64,000 bases of DNA from Archangium violaceum (GCF_016859125.1 NZ_CP069338.1:6325501-6389500); one strand, 5' to 3'. Counted from the first letter of the stretch, positions 8,103 through 16,431 are shown. The notes: generated by a model not told the origin, from the letters alone. Program-made: numbers and translations.

Positions 8103-9230
8103 TCAAGCGGCCGGGAGCGCGGCGACCACCTCGTCACCCATCAGGTAGCGCCCGGTGCGCCACAGCGCGCCGATGTCGTGCACGTCCAGCTCGAAGCGCG
8201 GCACCTGGATGAGCGGAGTCCCCTCGCACGCGGCCTGCAGCTCGGCGATGCCCCGGGCGTCCTGCTCGGCGAGCACCGTCAGCTCCCGCAGCGTCTCCTC
8301 CACCTTCGCGCGCCGGGAGGGAATCAGGTTCTTCGCCTCTTCCCACAACCCCGGCCCCGGCATGGGGTGCACCCGGTTCACCACCACCGCCACCACTTCC
8401 ATCGCGTTCTGCTTCAGCAGCCGGTGGAAGTGCATGACCTCGTCCAGGCGCTCGCGCCCCGGGCTCGTCACCAGCACGAAGCCCGTCTGCTCCGCCGCGA
8501 GCAGCTCGCGCACCCCGCGCGCCCGCTCCCGGAAGCTCTCGTTCATCGGGGCGATGGCCAGCATGAAGCCAGCGAGCTCCTGCAGCGTCTCCGTACCGGT
8601 GAACTTGGAGATGGCCTTCGCCGCGTAGCTGCTGCCCAGGCTGAAGAGTGACAGGCCGATCTTCCCCGCCGCCAGCGCCGGGGTGAGCAGCTTCTTCGCC
8701 GCCTCGTTGTCGAGGAAGTCCAGCACCCGGTTGGGCGCCTCGAGGAAGTCCAGCGCGTGCGCCGTGGGAGGCGTGTCGAGCACGATGAGCTCGTAGTCGC
8801 GCTTGGTGCGCAGCTCCCACAGCTTCTCCATCGCCACGTACTCCTGGCTGCCGGCCAGGGCGCTGGAGAGCGACTGGTAGAAGCGGTTGGCGAGGATCTT
8901 CTCCCGCTTGTCCGGTGGGGCGTGCTTGACGATGAGGTCGTCCCACGTCTGCTTCATGTCCAGCATCATCGCGTGGAGACGGGCCCGCGGCTTCACGCCC
9001 AGCGGCTCCAGGGCGGAGGCGGGGACCTCGGCCTCCACGTTGCCCAGCGCGTGCAGGCCCAGCGAGTTGGCCAGCCGCTTGGCCGGGTCGATGGTGCACA
9101 CCAGGCTGCTGCGTCCGTCCACCGCCGCGCGCAGCGCCAGGGTCGCGGAGACGGTCGTCTTGCCCACGCCCCCCGAGCCGACACACACCAGGACGCGCTT
9201 CTTCGTCAGGGCCTCGGAGAGCGCGTTCAT
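8103..9230 (-). CDS. ArsA/GET3-family ATPase, second of pair
   Basis: A 375-residue soluble P-loop ATPase of the ArsA/GET3 group, with Walker A GSGGVGKTT (residues 18-26), the A-loop aspartate in CTIDPAKRLANSL, and IVLDTPPTAHALDFLEAPNR, the DTxPTGH-like switch region. Such proteins act in arsenite efflux or in targeting of tail-anchored membrane proteins. No arsB or arsR lies nearby, so arsenite export is unlikely. It overlaps the upstream paralogue by ATGA, implying translational coupling and perhaps a heterodimer, as in two-halved ArsA. Confidence 0.88.
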   Translation of the reverse strand: MNALSEALTKKRVLVCVGSGGVGKTTVSATLALRAAVDGRSSLVCTIDPAKRLANSLGLHALGNVEAEVPASALEPLGVKPRARLHAMMLDMKQTWDDLIVKHAPPDKREKILANRFYQSLSSALAGSQEYVAMEKLWELRTKRDYELIVLDTPPTAHALDFLEAPNRVLDFLDNEAAKKLLTPALAAGKIGLSLFSLGSSYAAKAISKFTGTETLQELAGFMLAIAPMNESFRERARGVRELLAAEQTGFVLVTSPGRERLDEVMHFHRLLKQNAMEVVAVVVNRVHPMPGPGLWEEAKNLIPSRRAKVEETLRELTVLAEQDARGIAELQAACEGTPLIQVPRFELDVHDIGALWRTGRYLMGDEVVAALPAA

Positions 9231-10147
9231 GCTCCCGCCTTCCCCGTCACCAGTGGCTCCAGGTGGCCCATCACCTGCTGGATGGCCGCCCGGTCGAAGT
9301 TGTCCGTGAAGATACGCGGCACCTGGTGCACCGGCGCGTGCAGGTTGCGCTCCAGCTTCATCTCCGCCAGCACCGTCTGCGCCGCCCGGTCATGGTGCGC
9401 CCGCGCCACCCGCAGCAGCTCCGGCTGATCCACCAGCGCCTCCAGATCGTCCTCGGTGAAGCGCTCGGGGAAGGACGCGTTGAGCACCGCCGCGTGCGTG
9501 CGCACCCGCACCTGATCCCTCAGCGCCGCGTGCAGCTCCAGCGTCTCGTTCACCGGCATCTCCTCCGGCAGCGACACCAGCACCGCCGCCGTCACCGCCG
9601 GGTCCTCGAGGATGTCCCGCATCTTCATGGCCTCGCGGGACATGGGCCCGGGCGGCACCGTCTGCAGCAGCACCTGCGGCACCCGCAGGAAGGTGATGGC
9701 GTGGCCCGTGGCCGGCGCGTCCATCACGATCGTGTCCCACAGCGGCTGGCCGTCCGGCCGCTTCTCCTGCGCGTGGTAGAGGATCTTCCCCAAGAGCACC
9801 AGCTCCTGCAGCGAGGGGATGAAGCGCAGGAAGTAACGCACCACCTTGTTCTCGAAGACCGTCTTGTAGAGGGTCTCGAAGCGCAGGACCATGAGCGCGT
9901 ACTCGCGCATGGCTTCCTGGGGGCGCACGTCCACCGCCCACAGATTGTCTTCCAGTTTCGTCACCTCGGGGCCCACGGGCTCATGCCCGAGCAGGCGGCT
10001 GATGCGCTCCTGGGTGTTCACCTCGCACACCAGGGTGCGTCTGCCAGCGCGCGCCGAGCGCAACGCCAGGGCCGCGGCGATGGTGCTCTTCCCCACGCCG
10101 CCCTTGCCGGAGACGATCCACAACCTCTTGTCGAGCAGGCCGGCCAT
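9227..10147 (-). CDS. ArsA/GET3-family ATPase, first of pair
   Basis: A 306-residue P-loop ATPase with Walker A SGKGGVGKS (residues 13-21), CEVNTQERISRLLGH in place of the usual DPA motif, and TIVMDAPATGHAITFLRVPQ as switch II. It is the first gene of a two-gene minus-strand operon. Its TGA overlaps the ATG of the second ArsA-like gene. ATG 10147 was chosen because the upstream in-frame extension is non-protein-like and overlaps a good promoter. The pairing resembles the duplicated halves of classical ArsA, but encoded separately. It is divergent from a phasin-like/ParA operon. Confidence 0.87.
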   Translation of the reverse strand: MAGLLDKRLWIVSGKGGVGKSTIAAALALRSARAGRRTLVCEVNTQERISRLLGHEPVGPEVTKLEDNLWAVDVRPQEAMREYALMVLRFETLYKTVFENKVVRYFLRFIPSLQELVLLGKILYHAQEKRPDGQPLWDTIVMDAPATGHAITFLRVPQVLLQTVPPGPMSREAMKMRDILEDPAVTAAVLVSLPEEMPVNETLELHAALRDQVRVRTHAAVLNASFPERFTEDDLEALVDQPELLRVARAHHDRAAQTVLAEMKLERNLHAPVHQVPRIFTDNFDRAAIQQVMGHLEPLVTGKAGA

Positions 10148-10159
10148 TGAGAGGCGCGA

Positions 10160-10188
10160 ACCGTAGGGATGCCCCTCCCCCCTGTCAA
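10160..10188 (-). promoter_or_regulatory. Sigma-70-type promoter for the ArsA-like pair
   Basis: On the minus strand TTGACA (10188-10183) is followed after exactly 17 bp by TACGGT (10165-10160). A start near 10153 would leave a leader of only about 6 nt before ATG 10147. Confidence 0.5.
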
Positions 10189-10305
10189 CGCGGACTGTTG
10201 AGTACTTGCCACGACTTGACACGTCGCGTCGCGTCCTTCCAGAGTTCGCCCGTTGTTCCGGGATTTGCCGCGGATCCTCCTTACCCCCACCCCCACGCGG
10301 AGTGA

Positions 10306-10617
10306 ATGGACACATCCATGATCATGAACAACCCGATGGTGAAGAAGCTCGTCGAGACCGGTGAGGAGAGGGTCGGCAAGCTGACGCAGCAGCTGATGTC
10401 CAACGAGAAGTTCGTGGCGATGGTGCAGAACCTGGTGGCGCGCTCGCTGGCCGCGAAGGGGACCCTGGACAGCGCGCTGCGCACGACGCTCTCCGCGATG
10501 AACCTGCCGTCCACCGCGGACCTGGAGCAGCTGCGCAACAAGGTGGATGACCTGGAGCGGCTGCTGTCCTCGGTGGAGTCCAAGGTGGACGCGCTGGTGG
10601 CGGCCAAGAAGAAGTAG
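10306..10617 (+). CDS. Phasin-like small coiled-coil protein
   Basis: A 103-residue protein without signal peptide. The N-terminal half is amphipathic helix (VKKLVETGEERVGKLTQQL); the C-terminal half is a PhaF-like hinge and coiled coil (LPSTADLEQLRNKVDDLERL, ending AAKKK). This layout resembles the polyhydroxyalkanoate granule-associated (PhaI/PhaF) group. GGAG lies 4 nt before ATG 10306. The ParA gene starts 9 nt after its stop, so they form one operon. A PHB-regulator-like gene lies 0.9 kb further on, supporting a storage-granule or granule-segregation link, but no PHA synthase is in the window. Confidence 0.65.
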   Translation: MDTSMIMNNPMVKKLVETGEERVGKLTQQLMSNEKFVAMVQNLVARSLAAKGTLDSALRTTLSAMNLPSTADLEQLRNKVDDLERLLSSVESKVDALVAAKKK

Positions 10618-10626
10618 AGGGAGCGT

Positions 10627-11439
10627 ATGCGGCGCATCGCCTTCATCAATGAGAAGGGTGGCACCTGCAAGACGACGCTGGCGGTCAACACCGCGGCGTG
10701 GCTCGCGAGGGATCGCGGGCTGAAGGTGCTCCTGGTGGACCTGGACACGCAGGGGCACGCGGGCAAGTCGCTCGGGCTGGACGTGCGCACCCTGCCGCGC
10801 AACGTCTTCCACCTGCTCACCGAACCGGCCGTGCGCCTGGAGGACGTGGTGAGGCCCTCGGCCATCGAGGGCCTGTCCGTCCTGCCCGCCTACAAGGAGA
10901 TGGCAGACTTCCCCCTCATGGTGGCGAATGACGAGCGGCGGGCGCACCGGCTCGCCGAGCGGCTCGCCCCCGCCGAGGCCGCGGGCTTCGACGTCATCGT
11001 CTTCGATGCGCCGCCGTCGATGGGCATCACCACGCGCAACATCCTCGTGGCCGCCACCGAGGTGGTGGTGCCCGTGGCCCTCACGTACTTCGCGCTCGAC
11101 GGCTGCGCCGAGGTGGCCGACACCGTCCGCCAGGTCGCCGAGACCGAGGGCCGTGCCGGGCTGCGCATCACCAAGGTGGTGCCCACGCTCTACCGGCGCA
11201 CCGCGCTGGCCACCGCCATCCTCGAGCGTCTCAAGTCCTACTTCCCCGATGCCCTCGCCGCCACGCCGCTCGGCTACAACGTCAAGGTGGACGAGGCCCA
11301 GAGCCACGGGAAGACCATCTGGGAGTACGCCCCCCGGAGCACGGGAGCGCAGATGCTCGGCGCCATCGCCGAGGAGATCTACGACGGCGCGCCCTCGAAG
11401 GGGACGAAGCGCGGTCGGAAGACGACCCGCGTGGCGTAG
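10627..11439 (+). CDS. ParA/MinD-family ATPase
   Basis: A 270-residue Walker-type partitioning ATPase. It has the deviant Walker A KGGTCKTT (residues 10-17, signature Lys first), with Cys where most ParA proteins have Gly, then LLVDLDTQGHAGKSLG (Walker A') and DVIVFDAPPSMGITTRN (Walker B). These proteins pattern cargo such as plasmids, protein clusters or granules along the nucleoid. No parB or parS is adjacent. The partner may instead be the phasin-like protein 9 nt upstream, as some PHA granules are segregated through DNA-associated phasins. The C-terminal RGRKTTR tail is basic. Confidence 0.88.
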   Translation: MRRIAFINEKGGTCKTTLAVNTAAWLARDRGLKVLLVDLDTQGHAGKSLGLDVRTLPRNVFHLLTEPAVRLEDVVRPSAIEGLSVLPAYKEMADFPLMVANDERRAHRLAERLAPAEAAGFDVIVFDAPPSMGITTRNILVAATEVVVPVALTYFALDGCAEVADTVRQVAETEGRAGLRITKVVPTLYRRTALATAILERLKSYFPDALAATPLGYNVKVDEAQSHGKTIWEYAPRSTGAQMLGAIAEEIYDGAPSKGTKRGRKTTRVA

Positions 11440-11460
11440 CGGCGCCCGAGCCTCGCTTGA

Positions 11461-11497
11461 CCCTCACCCCGACCCTCTCCCAGAGGGGGAGAGGGAG
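11461..11497. repeat. Interspersed palindromic repeat, copy 1
   Basis: CCCTCACCCCGACCCTCTCC is followed by the inverted arm GGGGGAGAGGG, giving a GC-rich hairpin between the convergent ends of the parA-like and phaR-like genes. Two further copies lie at 16326-16362 and 16432-16467. Similar CCCTCACCC-type palindromes are known as dispersed intergenic repeats in several GC-rich bacteria. Confidence 0.7.
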
Positions 11498-11515
11498 GGC
11501 AGGGGAGGGCACGCG

Positions 11516-12187
11516 CTACTGCGGATTCGGCGGGCTCTTCTTCTCCAACTCGTCCAGCTTCTTCTCGAGCTCGGCCAGGCGCTGCGTCAGCACCGCCATG
11601 TCGCGGCCGAGCGCCGGCAGGTTGCCCGCCAGGTTCTCCACGACGTGCTTCACCCGCTCGTCGATCTTCCGCTGCCAGTCCTCCAGCGCGCGCTGGCTGG
11701 CCTTGAGCAGCTCCGCCGCACCGCCCGGGCCCGCGGCGGCGTTGGCGGCCTCCTCGGGCTGCGCCTGCTCGGCCGGCTGCTGCTCGGGCGAGGGCTCGCC
11801 CTCCTGCCTGTCTTCACGCCGCAGCAGCTTGTCCAGCCGCGACTCGGCCTCCTCCCGGATGGAGGCCACCCGGGGGGTGACCGCCTTCTGGATGAAGTCC
11901 GTCAGCGACTCGCCGGGATGGCGGATGATCTCCCGGAGCACCGTGAGGGGCATCCGGTTCCGCTTCTTCTCTTCCTCGAAAATGATCTGCGCGAGCGTGA
12001 CCGAGGTCAGATCCTCTTTCGTCCGGTTGTCGACGATCTGGACCTCCACGCCCTCCTTGATCATCGCGGCGATCTCATCGAGGGTCACATATCGGCTCTC
12101 GACGGTGTCGTAGAGCTTGCGGTTGGTGTACCGCTTGATGACCTTCGGCTCCTTGCTCGGTACGCCTGCCTGCTCTGGCTCGCTCAT
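11516..12187 (-). CDS. PHB/PHA-accumulation regulator-type protein (PhaR-like)
   Basis: A 223-residue protein. Residues about 15-75 match the PHB accumulation regulator DNA-binding domain (VIKRYTNRKLYDTVESRYVT and LDEIAAMIKEGVEVQIVDNR). A second segment (IIFEEEKKRNRMPLTVLREI) is the following PHB_acc region, then an Ala/Pro/Gln linker and a C-terminal coiled coil (AVLTQRLAELEKKLDELEKK) much like that of the phasin-like protein nearby. PhaR proteins bind PHB and repress phasin genes. ATG 12187 follows GGGGGAG. It converges on the parA-like gene across a palindromic repeat. The DNA-binding role is known for the family; its target here is inferred. Confidence 0.85.
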   Translation of the reverse strand: MSEPEQAGVPSKEPKVIKRYTNRKLYDTVESRYVTLDEIAAMIKEGVEVQIVDNRTKEDLTSVTLAQIIFEEEKKRNRMPLTVLREIIRHPGESLTDFIQKAVTPRVASIREEAESRLDKLLRREDRQEGEPSPEQQPAEQAQPEEAANAAAGPGGAAELLKASQRALEDWQRKIDERVKHVVENLAGNLPALGRDMAVLTQRLAELEKKLDELEKKSPPNPQ

Positions 12188-12336
12188 ATCTGGTTCTCCC
12201 CCTGCCTCCGGACGCTCTCGCACACGGTGCGGGACGAAAGCCTGTAGCAGAGGGGGTGGGAGCGGGCAAGCCGAGGAGAGGCATGCTCGCGGTGGTGCCC
12301 CTCTGCGCCTATACTCACGGACCGGCCGAGCCCTGA

Positions 12337-14499
12337 ATGATCGTCAAGTGTGAGCGGTGTCAGACGCGGTTCAAGATCCCCGACGAGAAGGTGACGGACA
12401 AGGGGGTCAAGGTCCGCTGTACCAGGTGTCAGCATACCTTCCGGGTCGTGCGTGAGGACCTCGCGTCCGCCACGTCCGCCCCGGCCACCCCTCGTGCGGG
12501 TACACCCCTCGAGGTGCCCCGGACTTCCGGGCCCGGGGCTGCCCCGGCCGGGAAGGCTCCGGCAGCGGGAGTGGCCGCCGCGCGCGGAGGTCTTCCGGCG
12601 GGCGTTCCCCGGGTCCCCTCGATGGAGCCGCCGAAGACTCCGGCGACGATCGATCTGGATCCGCTGATGGAGTTCATCGGCGAGAGCACCCCCACGCCCG
12701 CCGAGGCCCTGAAGCTGGCCGCGAAGGCGCCCATCCCCAACAAGCCCGCGGGGGCGATCGCGGTCGGTCCGGTGCAGCCGCCGGCCCCGGTGCAGGTGCC
12801 CGCCCGCAGCCCTCCGTTGGCGCCGAAGCCGGCCCAGGGCACCGCGCCCCTCCAGGTTCCGGCGAAGAGCCCGCCCGTGCCCCTGCCGGTTCCGGCGAAG
12901 AGCCCCGCGCCCGCTCCCGTGAGCAGCGCGCCCTTCTCCTTCGACGAGAACAACCCGTTCGGCTCGGATGAGGGCGAGGCGACGCTCGCCGGCTCGATGC
13001 CCACGTTGCCGCCGGCCCCCGCGCCCAGGCCGGTTCCCGTGGCCGTGCCCGCCCGCAGCGCGCCGCCGGCTCCGAAGCCGGCCCAGAGCGCCGCGCCCGC
13101 GCCCGTCCAGGTCCCGGTGAGGAGCCCCGCGCCCGCGCCCCAGGTCCGCGCGCCGATGGCGTTCGAGGAGAACGATCCGTTCTCGCTGCCTCCAGAAGAC
13201 GCGCCGACGCTCCAGGCCACGCCCACGCTGCCGCCCCGAGGCGCCGCGCCCGTTCCGCCGCGTGGCGCGCCGATGGCGTTCGAGGAGAATGATCCGTTCT
13301 CGCTGCCCCCGGAAGACGCGCCGACGGTGCAGGCCACGCCCACGGTGCCGCCCCGGGGTGCCGCGCCCGCTCCGGCTCCGGTCTTCGAGGAGATGGAGGG
13401 GCTCGAGGGCAACAACCCGTTCGTCACGTTCGATCCGGTGGCCGCACTGCCTCCGGCTCCCGCGAAGGCCCCCGCGCCCGCTCCGGTTCCCATTCCGGCC
13501 GCGAACCCGGGTGAGATGGAGGGGCTCGAGGGCAACAACCCCTTCGCCGCGTTCGACCCGGTGGCCGCGCTGCCTCCAGCTCCCGCGAAGGCGCCTGTGC
13601 CTGCTCCGGCGCCCGCCCCGAGTCCCGCGCCCGCATCGGGCATTCCGGACTGGGGCGCGCCGCAGCAGTCCATGCCATCGGGCATCCCGGACTGGGGTGC
13701 CACGCAGACGGTCGCGGCGACTCCCACCGCGAAGGCGAACGCGCCCACGGAGCGCAATCCGTTCCAGGACTTCCCGGGGGCGGGTGCCCAGAGCACGGAG
13801 ATCCTCCCGGATCTGCCGGGGATGACGCCGACGCCCGCGCCGCCGGTGATCGCCGCGCCGCCCGCGCCGAAGCTGGAGGCGCCCAAGGCGCCGCCCACGG
13901 GTCCGAGTCTGGTGCAGCGGTTGGCCGCCGTGGCCGCCCAGCTCGTGGTGGCGGCGGTGCTGCTGGTCGTCCTGTTGGCCGTGGGCAGTGCCTGGCTCAA
14001 CGATGGGCGGGTGGAGCTGTCCGCCCTGTCTCCCGCGCAGGTGCGGGAGCAGGTGCGGGAGATGGTGTCGCCCACGCGGCCCCTGGTGGCGAAGGATCTC
14101 TCCAACGGGCTCTACGAGACCCGTGACGGGCGCGCCGTCTTCTTCGTCCGGGGAGAGGTGGAGAACCGTGGCTCCACCCCCATCCGCGTGAAGGTGGGCG
14201 TCACGCTGTTCGACGGAGAGCAGAAGGTGCTGTCCGCGGAGGGCCTCGTGGGGGCCGTGCCCACGCCGGAGGAGCTCTACTCGCTCCAGAGTACCAGCGA
14301 CGCCGAGGCGCTGCGGGCCCGCCTGGATGGCGCCTCCAAGGAGGTGGCTCCTGGCGCCCGGGCACCCTTCGTCGTCCTGTTCTACGAGTACCCCTCGGAT
14401 CTGGCCGACTTCCGGCTCGAGGTGACGCTCGAGCCGCGGACCACGGTCGCCGCCAGGGAGGGAGCCCAGGAGGGACGCGCCGGCGATGCCAAGCCGTGA
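12337..14499 (+). CDS. MJ0042 zinc-ribbon, Pro/Ala-rich single-pass membrane protein
   Basis: A 720-residue protein. Residues 1-35 form a zinc ribbon of the MJ0042 type (CERCQTRFKIPDEKV then CTRCQHTF, four Cys). Residues 40-515 are a low-complexity Pro/Ala/Val linker with acidic NPF-containing repeats. A membrane helix follows at about 525-550 (VVAAVLLVVLLAVGSAWL). The last 170 residues are a DUF3426-like beta domain (FFVRGEVENRGSTPIRVKVG). The zinc ribbon should be cytoplasmic and the C-terminal domain periplasmic. The topology recalls myxobacterial zinc-ribbon membrane proteins such as GltJ, but no GYF or TonB-like domain is seen. It overlaps the next gene by 14 nt. Confidence 0.82.
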   Translation: MIVKCERCQTRFKIPDEKVTDKGVKVRCTRCQHTFRVVREDLASATSAPATPRAGTPLEVPRTSGPGAAPAGKAPAAGVAAARGGLPAGVPRVPSMEPPKTPATIDLDPLMEFIGESTPTPAEALKLAAKAPIPNKPAGAIAVGPVQPPAPVQVPARSPPLAPKPAQGTAPLQVPAKSPPVPLPVPAKSPAPAPVSSAPFSFDENNPFGSDEGEATLAGSMPTLPPAPAPRPVPVAVPARSAPPAPKPAQSAAPAPVQVPVRSPAPAPQVRAPMAFEENDPFSLPPEDAPTLQATPTLPPRGAAPVPPRGAPMAFEENDPFSLPPEDAPTVQATPTVPPRGAAPAPAPVFEEMEGLEGNNPFVTFDPVAALPPAPAKAPAPAPVPIPAANPGEMEGLEGNNPFAAFDPVAALPPAPAKAPVPAPAPAPSPAPASGIPDWGAPQQSMPSGIPDWGATQTVAATPTAKANAPTERNPFQDFPGAGAQSTEILPDLPGMTPTPAPPVIAAPPAPKLEAPKAPPTGPSLVQRLAAVAAQLVVAAVLLVVLLAVGSAWLNDGRVELSALSPAQVREQVREMVSPTRPLVAKDLSNGLYETRDGRAVFFVRGEVENRGSTPIRVKVGVTLFDGEQKVLSAEGLVGAVPTPEELYSLQSTSDAEALRARLDGASKEVAPGARAPFVVLFYEYPSDLADFRLEVTLEPRTTVAAREGAQEGRAGDAKP
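13151..13370 (+). repeat. In-gene tandem repeat, 117-bp period
   Basis: Two units starting at 13151 and 13268 encode PMAFEENDPFSLPPEDAP followed by T(L/V)QATPT(L/V)PPRG. They differ by few substitutions, a recent duplication inside the zinc-ribbon protein gene. Confidence 0.8.
13390..13606 (+). repeat. In-gene tandem repeat, 123-bp period
   Basis: Two units starting at 13390 and 13513 encode EMEGLEGNNPF followed by (V/A)(T/A)FDPVAALPPAPAKAP. A short SGIPDWGA duplication follows at about 13636 and 13678. Confidence 0.75.
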
Positions 14500-15232
14500 G
14501 GAGGCCAAGACCGTCGTCCGGCGGCTGCATGCCCTGAGCGGTAGCGCGGAGATCGTCCGCAAGGCCGCCGCGCGCGAGCTCGCCCGGAGGGATCCGCTCG
14601 ACGCCAACGAGCTCCTGCACCAGGTCATCTACCTGGCCCGGGAGTCCTGGGAGCCGGCCACCTGCGTCCTCTCCGCCTTCGTGGCGGCGCTGGGCCAGGA
14701 GGCCGCGAGCATCCCCTACGCGGATTCGATGCGCCGCATGGCCGAGGTTCAGTCCCTGGAGTCGGTGGCGGATCTCTTCGAGACGGCGCCGGCCCAGAAG
14801 GAGTTCGACGAGGGCGCCGCGGCCAAGGCGGATGCCCGGCTCCTCACCCAGTCCCTGGGGCACCTCAAGCAGCAGGCGCGGCTCACGAGGGATCCGGACG
14901 TGCTCGCGCGGCTGGTGACGGTGAGCAACCCCGCGGTGGTGCGCAACGCGCTCCTCAACCCCCGGCTCACCGAGCCCCTGGTGGTGCGCATGGCGGCGCG
15001 CCGTCCCGCCCGGCCGGAGCCGCTGGTGGAAATCTGGAAGTCCTCGCGCTGGTCCTCGCGCCACGCGGTGCGCCGCGCGCTCGTCTTCAACCCGTACCTG
15101 CCGCCGGAGGTGGGGGTGAAGATCGTCCCCCTGCTCAGCGCGAGCGACCTGTCCGAGCTGGCCGCGGATGCGTCCGTGCACCCCTCGTTGCGCGAGCAGG
15201 CCGCGCGGCTGCTGGCCGTGGAGTCGCGCTAG
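14486..15232 (+). CDS. All-helical HEAT/LRV-like protein of unknown function
   Basis: A 248-residue soluble protein with no signal peptide, composed almost wholly of helices about 20 residues apart (EIVRKAAARELARRDPLDAN; DPDVLARLVTVSNPAVVRNA; RLTEPLVVRMAARRPARPEP; SLREQAARLLAVESR). The middle part looks like LRV/HEAT-type repeats, suggesting a protein-binding scaffold. Its ATG lies inside the last codons of the zinc-ribbon protein gene (14-nt overlap), so the two are translationally coupled and may work together. The family is not recognised. Confidence 0.7.
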   Translation: MPSREEAKTVVRRLHALSGSAEIVRKAAARELARRDPLDANELLHQVIYLARESWEPATCVLSAFVAALGQEAASIPYADSMRRMAEVQSLESVADLFETAPAQKEFDEGAAAKADARLLTQSLGHLKQQARLTRDPDVLARLVTVSNPAVVRNALLNPRLTEPLVVRMAARRPARPEPLVEIWKSSRWSSRHAVRRALVFNPYLPPEVGVKIVPLLSASDLSELAADASVHPSLREQAARLLAVESR

Positions 15233-15459
15233 CCGCGCTTGGGGCCGGAGTCGGTGTAGTCGGCGTCGGAGACGTCCTGGCCACGCCTGGCGCGGGGCAG
15301 GGTCTTCGCGTCCACCAGGTCCTCACCCTTGGAGGCCTTCTTGAACGAGTAGACGAACTTGCCCACGGCGTTGCCGAGTTGGCCCATCCGGGCGGCGGAG
15401 AACACCACCACCAGGATGAAGGCGATGAACAGGATCTCCCCGGTACGCAGTCCCAGCAT
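15229..15459 (-). CDS. tatA: Sec-independent translocase TatA/TatE
   Basis: A 76-residue Tat pore-forming subunit: short N-terminal membrane helix (EILFIAFILVVVFSAARMG), hinge, amphipathic helix (LGNAVGKFVYSFKKASKG) and charged tail. With TatC it moves folded proteins across the inner membrane; tatB and tatC are not nearby. ATG 15459 places the helix at the N-terminus as in the family; a longer in-frame reading from 15570 adds an unrelated leader. It converges (4-nt overlap of ends) with the helical protein gene and is divergent from the phosphodiesterase gene. Confidence 0.87.
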   Translation of the reverse strand: MLGLRTGEILFIAFILVVVFSAARMGQLGNAVGKFVYSFKKASKGEDLVDAKTLPRARRGQDVSDADYTDSGPKRG

Positions 15460-15568
15460 GCCGCGCACAGTGCAGCAATGCCCGGGGGGAGGCAAGCCGC
15501 CTGTCGTGCCCGGACGGCCGGTGCCGGGACGCTCGCCCCTGGAGCCGGGCTGTTGCACAGTGGGAGGC

Positions 15569-16297
15569 ATGCTCCTGCTCGCTCACCGAGGCGCCAGCGC
15601 CGATGCCCCCGAGAACACCCTCGCCGCCTTCCAGGAGGCCGTGGCCCAGGGGGCCGATGGCGTGGAGCTGGACGCCATGGTGTGTGGCTCCGGCGAGGTG
15701 GTGGTGTGCCACGACGAGAAGCTGGACCGGCTCGCCGGCCTGCCCTGGGAGGTGCGCACCACGTCCTGGTGGAAGCTGAAGCAGGCGGATGTGGGCAGCC
15801 GGCTCGGCTTCGCGCCCGCTCGCATCCCCCTGCTGGAGGAGGTGCTGGACGCACTGCCCGCGCACTTCCTCATCAACATCGAGCTCAAGTGCGACCGGGC
15901 CGATGACGGAGGACTGTCCCGGAAGGTGGCGGAACTCGTCACCCGCCGGGAGCTGGCCGAGCGGGTGGTCATCTCCAGCTTCAACCCGCTGTGCCTCTTC
16001 CGGACGGCGGCCGCCGCGCCCTCGCTGCGCCGCGGCTTCCTCATCGATCCGGACAAGCGCTGGGGCCCGCAGGCGTACGTGGTGATGCCGCTCGTCTCGT
16101 CCCACTCGGTGCACCCGTACCACGAGCAGTGCACGCCCGAGCGCATGCGGCAGTGGCTGCGTCAGGGCCTGCGCGTGGCGGTGTGGACGGTGGATGAGCC
16201 GGAGCGGGCTCGGGCGATGGATGAGATGGGCGTCTCCTACCTCATCACCAACAAGCCCCGCGTCATCCGTGAGGCCCTACGCGGCGGGGCGGCCTGA
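15569..16297 (+). CDS. Glycerophosphodiester phosphodiesterase
   Basis: A 242-residue TIM-barrel enzyme of the GDPD/UgpQ family, which hydrolyses glycerophosphodiesters to glycerol-3-phosphate and an alcohol. The catalytic motif is complete: HRGASADAPENTLAAF, then GVELDAMV (metal-binding Glu and Asp) and VCHDEKLDRL (second catalytic His), plus FLINIELKCD and AVWTVDEPERA near the end. There is no signal peptide, so it acts in the cytoplasm. GGGAGG lies 3-8 nt before ATG 15569. It is followed by two copies of the palindromic repeat that may end its transcript. Confidence 0.92.
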   Translation: MLLLAHRGASADAPENTLAAFQEAVAQGADGVELDAMVCGSGEVVVCHDEKLDRLAGLPWEVRTTSWWKLKQADVGSRLGFAPARIPLLEEVLDALPAHFLINIELKCDRADDGGLSRKVAELVTRRELAERVVISSFNPLCLFRTAAAAPSLRRGFLIDPDKRWGPQAYVVMPLVSSHSVHPYHEQCTPERMRQWLRQGLRVAVWTVDEPERARAMDEMGVSYLITNKPRVIREALRGGAA

Positions 16298-16325
16298 GCC
16301 CCTTCAGGTGGCCCCCCGCGGCCAT

Positions 16326-16362
16326 TTCCCCTCTCCCTTCGGGAGAGGGACGGGGTGAGGGT
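16326..16362. repeat. Interspersed palindromic repeat, copy 2
   Basis: A CCCTCTCCC-TTCG-GGGAGAGGG-like hairpin followed by ACGGGGTGAGGG. It is oriented opposite to copies 1 and 3, and forms an inverted pair with copy 3 across about 70 bp. It lies 29 bp after the phosphodiesterase stop. Confidence 0.7.
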
Positions 16363-16431
16363 ATCGGGTGAACCCGGGTTGAACCCCCCTGTTCACACCG
16401 CGGGCCACGGGTTGAAGAACGGGCTCGGTTA

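Noticed and set aside
8103-10147. Arsenic-resistance operon
   Set aside because: Both ATPases are ArsA-like, but no arsB, arsC, arsD or arsR gene is near, so this label would mislead.
13150-13700. Regular repeats that might be a CRISPR or satellite array
   Set aside because: The periods are multiples of three and encode repeated protein segments inside one gene; there are no spacers.
12184-14628. Minus-strand open frames opposite the zinc-ribbon protein gene
   Set aside because: They arise from the repetitive Pro/Ala codons; composition is Gly/Arg or Gly/Ala low complexity with no start signal.
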